Assembly: GCF_014203235.1 (NCBI RefSeq) | Contig: NZ_JACHIN010000017.1 | Span: forward strand, 124,001 to 188,000 | DNA: 64,000 nucleotides | Source: Nonomuraea endophytica | GTDB taxonomy: Bacteria; Actinomycetota; Actinomycetes; Streptosporangiales; Streptosporangiaceae | Reading direction: 5' to 3' | Shown: positions 55,176 through 62,934 of the stretch, in pieces | How positions within the stretch are numbered: the stretch's first letter is position 1 | Layout: the number at the start of each line of letters is the position of its first letter | Notes under the pieces: model-generated | What the model was told of the DNA's origin: nothing | What the model saw: the letters and a program-made list of their open reading frames with translations, nothing else | The model's database searches: none | Program-made: the position numbers and the translations under genes

Positions 55176-57083
55176 TCAGGCCCAGGACAGCGTGACGTCG
55201 CCGGCCTTGACGAACATCACGCGGTGCCCGAACTGGATCTGGTAGTAGAGCGTCTTGCCGCGTACCACCTTGTGGGTGGAGGGGTCGATGGTGACCGCGC
55301 GGTAGTACTCGCCGAACTGGGCGCCGCCGAACGAGTACTTCTCACCGGCGGAGAACGTGTACATCAGCGGCGTGATCGGCTGGTACGGGATGTCGGCCGG
55401 GTAGGCCTCCTGCTCCGGGTAGGCCCTGCCGTACACGGGGACGGTCGCGAGGCCCTTCTTGGGTGTGACGACGAACCCCATGGACGGGATCGCGGTCGGG
55501 CTGGAGGCCGGGTTGTGGAACCAGGCCTTCTGCCCGAGGTACCAGATGGCGGTCCACTCGCCCTGGCGGTCGGCCACGGCGTAGCGCTGGCCGGTGACGG
55601 CGCGGGCGCTGTGGTCGTAGACGCTGAAGATGGACCGTCCCGCGCCGCGCTTGCCGATGTCGTCCACGAGCGGCCCGTCGGCGCGCGGCTCCTTGCGCAG
55701 CCAGACGGTGGCGGCGCTGGTGGGCGGGCAGTCGAGTTCGGGCTGCTTGCGGTCGCAGCCGTAGAAGTACGGCTTGTTGGTGGCGAAGTCCGGCTTGATC
55801 ATGACCGTGCCGGCGTTCGGGCCGCCGAAGGGGTGGAACGGCGCGCCGATCAGCTTGAAGTAGCGGTCCCAGTCCCAGAAGGGCCCGGGGTCCTCGTGCA
55901 TGCCGCGCACGGTCGTCGGCAGGGTGCCGGGCACGTTGTCGTGGCCGAGGATGTGCGCGCGGTCGAGCGGGACGCCGTGCCTGAGGGCGAGGTACCGGAC
56001 CAGCTTGGCGGAGGTGCGGTACATGGCCTCGGTGTACCAGGAGCCGCGCTCGGCGAGGAAGCCCTCGTGCTCCAGGCCGATGGACTTGGCGTTGACGTAC
56101 CAGTTTCCGGCCTGCCAGCCGACGTCCTTGGTCTTGATGTGCTGGGCGATGTGCCCGTCGTTGGAGCGCAGCGAGTAGTGCCAGCTGGCCGCGCGGGCCG
56201 GGTTCAGCAGCAGGTCGATGGAGGGCCGCCAGTACCCCTCCATGTCGTGGATGATGATGTAGTCGACCTTCTGGTTGAAGGGCCGGTTCGAGGTGTCGAA
56301 GTTGCCGTAGTTGCCGTTGGGCAGTTCGGCCTGCTTGGCCGGGATCCACTCGCAGGAGATCGTGGACGGGCACTCGACGCCGTCGCGGCGCGGGGGCTTG
56401 AGGCCGAGCTTGTCGAGCCACTCCTTGATCGCCCCGAGTCCGGGCACACCGGGCAGCCTGACCTGCTGGCCGTCGTCGGTGGTGCGCTCGGCGCCCTGCT
56501 TGATCGTGGTGTAGACCTCGTCGGCGAAGAACTGGGCGGCTTCCTTCTCGGCCGCGCCCGAGTATCTGGCGACGGCGCCGTACCACTGGGCCGGGTCGTC
56601 GCTGAGCGGGGCCCCGAGCGCCTTCTGGTAGGAGGCGAGCAGCGCCGCGCCGCCGCGGATGTTGGCGGCCGGGTCGGTGCGCAGCTTCTCGTGGGTCTCG
56701 CCGGTCAGCTCGGCGGCCTTCTCCATGGTCCGCAGCGACTCGGGGATCTCGGCCGGGGCGGGCGGCGCCTCCTCGCGCGGGGGAAGGGGCCTGCTGTCGT
56801 CGCCGCGCGGGTCCTCCTCGCCCTCCTCATGGTGGTTGGAGCCGGTGTAGGCGGCGGCGTCCGTCAGGTGCATAGGGCCGAATCCGGCGTCGCTGCTGGG
56901 CCGGCCGGTGTTGGCGTCCCAGCGCGACTCCAGGTACGAGACGCCGAGCAGCACGCTCGCCGGCACCTGGAACTCCTCGGCCGCCGCGGCGAAAGCCTGC
57001 TGCCGGTCGGCGGGTTCGTCGGCGTGGGCCGCCGGAATGTTGAGTAACGGGAGCAAGGCGACGATCGCCAAGGCTCTGCGCAT
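55176..57083 (-). CDS. Secreted N-acetylmuramoyl-L-alanine amidase with lysozyme-like N-terminal region
   Basis: A 635-residue exported protein. The signal peptide ends AAHA. Residues about 30-200 resemble a transglycosylase-like domain (SVLLGVSYLESRWD). An Amidase_2/PGRP domain spans about 265-410, with zinc-type His in YIIIHDMEG, HYSLRSNDGHIAQH and HILGHDNVPG. The C-terminal 200 residues contain SH3-like segments (WLRKEPRADGPLVDD, WTAIWYLGQKAWFHN). It would cleave peptidoglycan stem peptides outside the cell. ATG start. Confidence 0.88.
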   Translation of the reverse strand: MRRALAIVALLPLLNIPAAHADEPADRQQAFAAAAEEFQVPASVLLGVSYLESRWDANTGRPSSDAGFGPMHLTDAAAYTGSNHHEEGEEDPRGDDSRPLPPREEAPPAPAEIPESLRTMEKAAELTGETHEKLRTDPAANIRGGAALLASYQKALGAPLSDDPAQWYGAVARYSGAAEKEAAQFFADEVYTTIKQGAERTTDDGQQVRLPGVPGLGAIKEWLDKLGLKPPRRDGVECPSTISCEWIPAKQAELPNGNYGNFDTSNRPFNQKVDYIIIHDMEGYWRPSIDLLLNPARAASWHYSLRSNDGHIAQHIKTKDVGWQAGNWYVNAKSIGLEHEGFLAERGSWYTEAMYRTSAKLVRYLALRHGVPLDRAHILGHDNVPGTLPTTVRGMHEDPGPFWDWDRYFKLIGAPFHPFGGPNAGTVMIKPDFATNKPYFYGCDRKQPELDCPPTSAATVWLRKEPRADGPLVDDIGKRGAGRSIFSVYDHSARAVTGQRYAVADRQGEWTAIWYLGQKAWFHNPASSPTAIPSMGFVVTPKKGLATVPVYGRAYPEQEAYPADIPYQPITPLMYTFSAGEKYSFGGAQFGEYYRAVTIDPSTHKVVRGKTLYYQIQFGHRVMFVKAGDVTLSWA

Positions 57084-57219
57084 TCACTGCTCCTTGGACT
57101 GGGGGGCTTCAGGTGGAGTCAGCGTCTCAACATTTTCCTTCTCGGGCGAGAGCTTTGCGAAGGAATTTTTCACTAGTTAACGTCTCATAGGCTGATCCGC
57201 TGCGACGAGTGCGGATCTG

Positions 57220-57444
57220 GTGATCCGCGGAGCGGGCCCGGCGGGGCTGGCCGCCGGCACCCCTGTCACCCGCGTCTCCGAGCCCGCCAACCACCGCGTC
57301 AGCGCCGCCGATCCGGCCGATCGCAGCGTGCTGTGCTTCGAGATCCCCTGCCAGGTGGGCGACGAGATCTGGACCGGCGGCTGGGACGGCGCCGCCTGGT
57401 CGGCGGCGCGCGCCCGATGCGCCCGGCACGTCGTGGAGGACTGA
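57220..57444 (+). CDS. Small hypothetical protein
   Basis: A 74-residue frame with strong third-position GC bias. It is open from 57196, with GTG 57220 as the only good start. Notable segments are VLCFEIPCQVGDEIW and TGGWDGAAWSAARARCARHV, with three cysteines. No family is recognised. It lies between divergent amidase and convergent VOC genes. An out-of-frame upstream segment, LIRCDECGSGD, looks like the start of a zinc ribbon, so a frameshift near 57215 is possible. Confidence 0.45.
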   Translation: MIRGAGPAGLAAGTPVTRVSEPANHRVSAADPADRSVLCFEIPCQVGDEIWTGGWDGAAWSAARARCARHVVED

Positions 57445-57882
57445 TCAGCCCTCGACCGCCGCCTCCAGGCCCTTCACGTCGATCTTCCGCATCTTGAACA
57501 TGGCCTGCATCGCCCGCTCCGCCCTGGCCGGGTCGGGGTCGCTGAGCAGGCGCGGCAGCGCGTTCGGGATGATCTGCCAGGACACCCCGAACTTGTCCTT
57601 GAGCCAGCCGCACTGGCCCTCGGCGCCGCCGTCCTCCAGCAGCCTGCCCCAGAGCTCGTCGACCTCTTCCTGGGTCTCGCAGTCGACGTAGAGCGAGATC
57701 GCCTCGTTGAACGTGAACTGCGGGCCGCCGTTGAGCGCGAGGAAGCGCTGGCCTTCGAGCTCGAAGGTCACGATCATCGGCGTGACGTCGACGATCCGGG
57801 AGTTCTTGAAGATCGAGACGTAGTGGTTCGCGGCCTCTTCTGCCTGGTTGTTGAACCAGAAGTAAGGGGTGATCTTCTGCAT
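57445..57882 (-). CDS. VOC superfamily protein, PhnB-like
   Basis: A 145-residue vicinal-oxygen-chelate fold protein starting MQKITPYFWFNNQAEEAANH, with VSIFKNSRI, FLALNGGPQFTFNEAISLYV and GWLKDKFGVSWQIIP following, as in PhnB/3-demethylubiquinone-methyltransferase-like proteins. No enzymatic activity is established for this subgroup. AGGAG lies six nt before ATG 57882. Confidence 0.85.
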   Translation of the reverse strand: MQKITPYFWFNNQAEEAANHYVSIFKNSRIVDVTPMIVTFELEGQRFLALNGGPQFTFNEAISLYVDCETQEEVDELWGRLLEDGGAEGQCGWLKDKFGVSWQIIPNALPRLLSDPDPARAERAMQAMFKMRKIDVKGLEAAVEG

Positions 57883-57972
57883 GACGTGCTCCTCTCGTGT
57901 GTCTGTATAGTCGCCAATCGGAAGTAGCTCCAGGTAGTGCCGCATTCACCGATCCCGTGTGAAGGGTTCACA

Positions 57973-58578
57973 GTGATCCGTGTGCTGATCGCAGAGGACG
58001 TCCGCATCCTCAGGGAGACGCTCACCGCCGTCCTCGCGCTGGAGGACGACCTCGAGGTGGTGGTCGCCGTGGAGCGCGGCGACCAGATCGTCCCCGCGGC
58101 CATGACCCACAGCCCCGACGTCGCGGTCATCGACATCGACCTGCCCGAGCTGGACGGCCTCACGGCCGCCGCCGAACTGCGCGAGAAACTGCCGTCCTGC
58201 GCCGCGCTGGTCCTGACCGGGCTGGCCAAGCCCGGTTACCTGCGCCGCGCGATGGCCTCGGGCGTCAGCGGCTTCCTGCTCAAGCACTCGCCCACCGGCG
58301 ACCTCATCGACGCCATCCGCAAGGTGCGGGCGGGCGAGCAGGTGGTCGACCCGCAGCTCGCGCTCGCCGCGCTGCGCAAGGTCGAAAACCCCCTGGCCGC
58401 GCGGGAGGTCGACGTGCTGCGTCAGGCCGCCACCGGCGCCGAGCCCGACGAGATCGCGGTACGGCTGTCGCTCAGCCGAGGCACGGTGCGCAACTACCTG
58501 TCGTCAGCCGTCATGAAGCTCAACGCGCGTAACCGGGTGGACGCGATCAGAATCGCCGCCGACGAGGGCTGGATCTAG
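57973..58578 (+). CDS. NarL-family response regulator
   Basis: A 201-residue regulator with receiver domain (acidic pocket IAEDVR, phosphoacceptor Asp in AVIDIDLPELDG, Thr in VLTGLAK, Lys in FLLKHSP) and C-terminal LuxR-type HTH (LAAREVDVLRQAATGAEPDE and beyond). GTG 57973 has GAAGGG six nt upstream. It faces the duplicated sensor kinase gene, whose 3' end overlaps it by 75 bp. They are likely partners despite the convergent layout. Confidence 0.88.
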   Translation: MIRVLIAEDVRILRETLTAVLALEDDLEVVVAVERGDQIVPAAMTHSPDVAVIDIDLPELDGLTAAAELREKLPSCAALVLTGLAKPGYLRRAMASGVSGFLLKHSPTGDLIDAIRKVRAGEQVVDPQLALAALRKVENPLAAREVDVLRQAATGAEPDEIAVRLSLSRGTVRNYLSSAVMKLNARNRVDAIRIAADEGWI

Positions 58579-60399
58579 CGGCAGCGCCGCCGCCAGCGCG
58601 AACGTGTCCGGCCCGGTCTCGACCGACAGCTGCCCGCCCAGGATTTCGACCCGTTCGCGCAGGTTGCCGAGTCCCGATCCCGGCTCGTGGGCCGGTGCGC
58701 GTACCCCGTCGTTGGCCAGGCGCAGCCCGACCGTGTCCGCGTCGACCGCGAGCACGAGCGTGCCGTGGCGGGCGTCGCTGTGCCGCAGCACGTTCGTCAC
58801 CGCCTCGCGCAGCACGGTCGCCAGCACGGCGTCGTGCGTGTCCGGCAGGCGCTCGGCGGAGACGTCCGCGATCAGCTCGACGCCCGCGGCGGCCAGCACC
58901 GAGCGGGCGGAGGCGATCTCGTCGGCCAGCGCGATCGTGCCGTAGCCGGAGGCGACCGAGTCGATGTCGGACAGCACCTGGCGGGCGGCGTCGAGACCGT
59001 CGGACAGCTCCCGCCTGGCCGCCACGGGGTCGCGGCCCAGCAGCCGCACGGCCAGTTCGGCCTTCAGCACCACCACGGACAGGCCGTAGCCGAGCAGGTC
59101 GTGCAGGTCGCGGGCGAAGCGCAGCCGCTCGCGCGCCACCTCCACCCTGGCCAGTTCCATCCGGGCCTCGTGGATCTGGGCGGCCAGCCGCGCCATGCGC
59201 CACACCGCGTAGACGATCAGCGCCCGCTCGGCGATGTAGACCAGGCCATAGGCGGTGTCGAGCGCGTTGTCGGCCCAGCCGGTGATCGCCGAGTGGAAGT
59301 AGAGGTCGCCGAGCATCGCCGCCCCCGCGACCGCCCACCGGAGGCGTCCCGGCACCAGCGCCAGCGCCGCGCCCGGCAGGTACGCCGCCACGTACCAGAG
59401 CTTCGGCCCCAGAGCCAGGCTCGGCAGATAGGTGACCAGCACCAGCCCCGCCAGCACCCACGGCCAGTACCGGTCGGTACGCAGGCACGCCCGCAGATGC
59501 AGCCCGACCAGCAACACCAGTGACGCCCCGAACAACGCCAGCAGGCCCGGCGGCGGTGTAGCCAGCGCCACCTGCCGCAGCTCCCGCGGCACGATCATGA
59601 GCAGGATCGTCGCCACCACCAGCACCGACGCCACCCGGATGGTCAGGTCGGCGGCCACCGGACGGCTGCGCGCCGCCTCGCGGGTGGTGTGCGAGACCGA
59701 CCTGACCTCGGTCAGGGCCAGCCTGGCCGTGCTCAGCCCCGTGTCGAGCTCGTGCCGGGCGCGCTCCTGGTCCTCGGCGGCCAGTACGGCCTCGCCATGC
59801 CTGACCACCTGCTCCAGCCCGGCGCCGACCCGTTCGTTGAGCTCCTCGGCGAAGGCCAGCCGTTCCCTGGCCACGACGGCCGCGGCCAGTCCCGCCTGGG
59901 TGCCGCGCAGGTCGGCGATCAGGTCGGTCAGCCGGACCACGCCGTACAGGGCGATGCCCACGAACGCGGTCTGGCCGATCGCCACGTACAGGCCCTCGCT
60001 CACCGCCGGGCGCACGGTCAGCGTGGAGGCGAACTGGGCCGCCAGCACCAGCGCGAACCCGCCCCACTTCGGCCACGGCCGCCGGAACAGCAACAGCATG
60101 GCGGCGGCCAGGAAACCGGTGTTGCCGTACCAGGTGGCGGGGAACAGCAGCAGGCCGGCGCCGGTCAGCACCACCTGGACGGCCAGCGTCCACGGCCAGC
60201 CGGCGGGTCTGCGGCCGTCGGCGCGCCGTACGCAGTTGCGCAGGTGCAGCGCGAACAGGACGGCGAGCAGGGCATAGGCCAGCGCCTTCATCGGCGCCGG
60301 GTCCTTGGAGTACACGATGCCGATGACCCCGCCGAAGGCGAAGCCCGCGCTGACCCCGACCGCGACGAGCCGGGCCAGGCGTAACGCCGGTGCGTTCAT
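58504..60399 (-). CDS. NarX-type sensor histidine kinase with internally duplicated, inactive first module
   Basis: A 631-residue protein built from two homologous halves. Residues about 1-245 have membrane helices and a dimerisation segment FAEELNERVGAGL, in which Asn188 stands where the phosphoacceptor His should be, and no ATPase domain follows. Residues about 250-631 repeat the membrane part (LHLRAC and WPWVLA against LHLRNC and WPWTLA). They then have a true HisKA_3 with His433 in FARDLHDLLGYGL, and an HATPase with N box REAVTNVLRHSDA and G box GSGLGNLRERVE. ATG start. The C-terminus is antisense to the response regulator for 75 bp. Confidence 0.85.
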   Translation of the reverse strand: MNAPALRLARLVAVGVSAGFAFGGVIGIVYSKDPAPMKALAYALLAVLFALHLRNCVRRADGRRPAGWPWTLAVQVVLTGAGLLLFPATWYGNTGFLAAAMLLLFRRPWPKWGGFALVLAAQFASTLTVRPAVSEGLYVAIGQTAFVGIALYGVVRLTDLIADLRGTQAGLAAAVVARERLAFAEELNERVGAGLEQVVRHGEAVLAAEDQERARHELDTGLSTARLALTEVRSVSHTTREAARSRPVAADLTIRVASVLVVATILLMIVPRELRQVALATPPPGLLALFGASLVLLVGLHLRACLRTDRYWPWVLAGLVLVTYLPSLALGPKLWYVAAYLPGAALALVPGRLRWAVAGAAMLGDLYFHSAITGWADNALDTAYGLVYIAERALIVYAVWRMARLAAQIHEARMELARVEVARERLRFARDLHDLLGYGLSVVVLKAELAVRLLGRDPVAARRELSDGLDAARQVLSDIDSVASGYGTIALADEIASARSVLAAAGVELIADVSAERLPDTHDAVLATVLREAVTNVLRHSDARHGTLVLAVDADTVGLRLANDGVRAPAHEPGSGLGNLRERVEILGGQLSVETGPDTFALAAALPLDPALVGGDSDRVHPVTRVELHDG

Positions 60400-60549
60400 G
60401 GGGCCGCAGGGTAGAGGCCTCAGGTCACGTATTGAGCTCGCGATGCACGGCGGGGATCACGACACGTGGACCGCCGCCCAGGCCTGGCCGCCGGGCGACC
60501 CGGGCAGCACGCGGATCCAGGACCACGAGCGCAGGGCGAAGGCGGCGCG

Positions 60550-60693
60550 GCCGGGTGGAACGGGTGGAGTTCTCCGGCCACGACGCCGCCGTCACCGTGA
60601 TGCTGCCGGGTGACCCGGGCGCGGGCGAGGGGAGAGGCGGTCTACCGCGTCGGCGACAGCGTGGAAGGGGCGGTTCTCTTCTTCGCAGAGTGA
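60550..60693 (+). pseudogene. Relic of an ABC-transporter ATPase C-terminus (TOBE-like)
   Basis: One frame reads RVERVEFSGHDAAVTVMLPG. A second frame, shifted after about 60630, reads GEAVYRVGDSVEGAVLFFAE and stops at 60691-60693. Joined, they look like the TOBE tail of an iron/sugar-type importer ATPase. No Walker motifs or permease genes lie upstream, and the interval 60400-60549 shows no recognisable gene. Probably a decayed fragment. Confidence 0.4.
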
Positions 60694-60712
60694 TTCCGGT
60701 AGCGTGCCTGGC

Positions 60713-61486
60713 ATGGGTGAGTTCGTGCGTGTCGAGGTGGCCGACCGGATCGCGACGATCAGACTCGATCGTCCAAAGATGAACGCCCTCAACGGGCAGG
60801 TACAACAGGAGATCGGCGAGGCGGCCCGCCTGGTCGACGCCGACCCCGTGGTGCAGGCCGTGATCCTTTACGGCGGCGAGCGCGTCTTCGCCGCCGGAGC
60901 CGACATCAAAGAAATGGCCGACATGTCCTACGCCGACATGTCCGCCCACTCCCGTACCCTCCAGGACTGCTTCACCGCAGTGGCCCGAATCGGCAAGCCG
61001 GTGATCGCCGCGATCACCGGATACGCCCTGGGCGGCGGATGCGAGCTGGCTCTGTGCGCGGACTTCAGAGTCGCCGGAGAAAGCGCCAAACTGGGCCAGC
61101 CCGAAATCTTGCTCGGCATCATCCCCGGCGCGGGCGGCACCCAGCGCCTGCCGAGACTGGTGGGCCCGTCCAAGGCCAAGGACCTGATCTTCAGCGGCCG
61201 CCACGTGACCGCCGAGGAGGCGCTGTCGATCGGCCTGGTGGACAAGGTGGTCGCCGACGACCAGGTGTACACGGCGGCACTGGAATGGGCCTCAACCTTC
61301 GCGGCCGGCCCCACAATCGCGCTGCGAGCCGCGAAGCAGGCCGTGGACCAGGGCCTGGAGGTAGACCTCGACACCGGCCTGGAGATCGAGCGCCTGCAGT
61401 TCTCCGGCCTGTTCGCGACCGAGGACGCCAAGGTCGGCATGCGCGCCTTCGCCGAAAAGACCAAACCCAAGTTCACCGGCAACTGA
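60713..61486 (+). CDS. Enoyl-CoA hydratase/isomerase
   Basis: A 257-residue crotonase. The oxyanion-hole segment VFAAGADIKEMADM and ALGGGCELALCADFR are present. The catalytic region GQPEILLGIIPGAGGTQRLP carries the Glu expected for hydration. It acts on short-chain enoyl-CoA esters. ATG 60713 has TAGCGT seven nt upstream and no Shine-Dalgarno sequence, so it may be leaderless. GTG 60704 is an alternative start. It is transcribed alone. Confidence 0.9.
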   Translation: MGEFVRVEVADRIATIRLDRPKMNALNGQVQQEIGEAARLVDADPVVQAVILYGGERVFAAGADIKEMADMSYADMSAHSRTLQDCFTAVARIGKPVIAAITGYALGGGCELALCADFRVAGESAKLGQPEILLGIIPGAGGTQRLPRLVGPSKAKDLIFSGRHVTAEEALSIGLVDKVVADDQVYTAALEWASTFAAGPTIALRAAKQAVDQGLEVDLDTGLEIERLQFSGLFATEDAKVGMRAFAEKTKPKFTGN

Positions 61487-61532
61487 CCACATGCTCCTAC
61501 GCCGACTCGCTCAGGAGCGCGCTGTTCTGACG

Positions 61533-62201
61533 TCACGTCAAAGGAGGCGAAGAGATCTCGGTGGGGCGGCGGCAGTGGTAGACGAAGGCCGGGGGCAGGT
61601 TGGCCCAGATGGTCCGGCCCACCACCACTTCTTCGAAGGACGCCTCCAGGGATCGGCGTAGCCTGCGTGCCGGGGCGGCCCAGCGCAGGTGTGCGTACGC
61701 GAACGTGGTGAAAGCGCCCTCCCGGGAGAGTGAGCCGACCACGGCGGCCAGGACGTCGCGCTGCTTGGCCGGGGGGAACGCGGCCCACGGCAGCCCGCTG
61801 ACGATCACGTCGGCGGGCAGGTGACCGCGCCGGGCCAGCACGTCGGGCAGGTGCTGGGCGCTGACGGCCACGACGTCCACGCCGGGGAAGCGGGCGGCCA
61901 GCCGGCGGGCGAACTGTTCGTTGCTCTCCACCGCGATGTGGTGGCCGCGGCCGTCGAGCAGCCGCTGGATCACTCGGGTGAACGCGCCGGTTCCCGCGCC
62001 GAGTTCGACGACGATCGGGTCGCCGGTGTGCGGGATCGGGGTGGTGATGGCGTGGGCCAGGGCGGCGCTGCTCGGTGTCACGGCGCCGACCGTCATCGGG
62101 TGCCGGGCGAACTCCAGCAGAAACGAGATGCGGCTGTGGCCTGCGGGTCCGCTGTTCACCCGTCCACTGTGCCAGAAAGCGGCGATGGCCTGGGAAGACA
62201 T
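61533..62201 (-). CDS. SAM-dependent methyltransferase, phospholipid N-methyltransferase/KsgA-like
   Basis: A 222-residue class I methyltransferase. Motif I is VVELGAGTGAFTRVI and the acidic loop AVESNEQFARRLA. The motif IV region is DVIVSGLPWAAFP, similar to PmtA phospholipid methyltransferases and rRNA dimethylases. FLLEFARHPMTVGAVTPSS is the typical N-terminal PmtA-like block. ATG 62201 has GGGGA upstream. The substrate is not determined; a lipid amine is more likely than rRNA. Confidence 0.75.
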   Translation of the reverse strand: MSSQAIAAFWHSGRVNSGPAGHSRISFLLEFARHPMTVGAVTPSSAALAHAITTPIPHTGDPIVVELGAGTGAFTRVIQRLLDGRGHHIAVESNEQFARRLAARFPGVDVVAVSAQHLPDVLARRGHLPADVIVSGLPWAAFPPAKQRDVLAAVVGSLSREGAFTTFAYAHLRWAAPARRLRRSLEASFEEVVVGRTIWANLPPAFVYHCRRPTEISSPPLT

Positions 62202-62383
62202 GATTTCCCCAGAGGAGCGTGTCCTTGCTGGAGCGCTCGGCGGGGGTGACGATGGCTCCTCAATCCGACAAAACGGAATATGGGGAGTATTCCCCAGTAA
62301 CTCGGGAATTCTGACGTGGGGAGAATTGGCGCACGACGCCAAAGGTGCCATGGCCTTTCCCCGGGGGAGCCGGGGGTTGGAAA

Positions 62384-62934
62384 ATGGACGAAGCGATCGA
62401 GCTGCGGGTCAACGGTGTCCGGCACGAGTTGTCGGTCGATACGCGCGTCACGCTGCTGGACGCCCTCCGGGAACATCTCGATCTCGCGGGCACCAAAAGG
62501 GCTGTGACCAGGGGCAGTGCGGCGCCTTCGACTGCGGCCGGGTGCTCAACCCGACCACCGCCCGCAGCCAGATGATCGGCGGCATGATCATGGCCACCGG
62601 CGCCGCCCTGCTGGAGGCTGGCGTCGTGGACGCCCGCCTGGGCCGCCTGGCCAACCCGAACCTGGCCGAGTACATGCTGCCGGTGAACGCCGACATCCCC
62701 GACATCGACGTTCTGTTCGTCAACGAACCCGACCCGTACTCCAACCCGCTCGGCTCCCGAGGCATCGGCGAGATGAGCATGACCGGCACCATCGCGGCCA
62801 TCGCCAACGCCGTCCACCACGCCACCGGCGAACGTGTGCGCGACCTGCCGATCCTGATACGGGTTCAGCGCACCGACCTGATCGGAAGGACGGCGATGGC
62901 GCCGAGCGCGGCGATGGCGGCGACCGCCAGGTAG
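62384..62934 (+). pseudogene. Xanthine/aldehyde dehydrogenase operon collapsed by deletion and frameshift
   Basis: It begins as an intact 2Fe-2S subunit (MDEAIELRVNGVRHELSVDT and 26 more residues to LDLAGTK). A run of four A's, where five are needed to read K-K-G-C, shifts the frame at about 62491. In the second frame GCDQGQCGA (first cluster ligands) is joined directly to FDCGRVLNPTTARSQMIGG, the C-terminal region of the molybdopterin subunit, ending VRDLPI. The rest of the 2Fe-2S subunit, any FAD subunit and most of the molybdenum subunit are missing. The 3' end runs into the opposing transporter gene. Confidence 0.8.

Noticed and set aside
57084-57219. Riboswitch (c-di-AMP type) upstream of the secreted amidase
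   Set aside because: Such elements often precede actinobacterial cell-wall hydrolases, but I could not find the conserved core in this leader or in the protease leader at 29163-29418.
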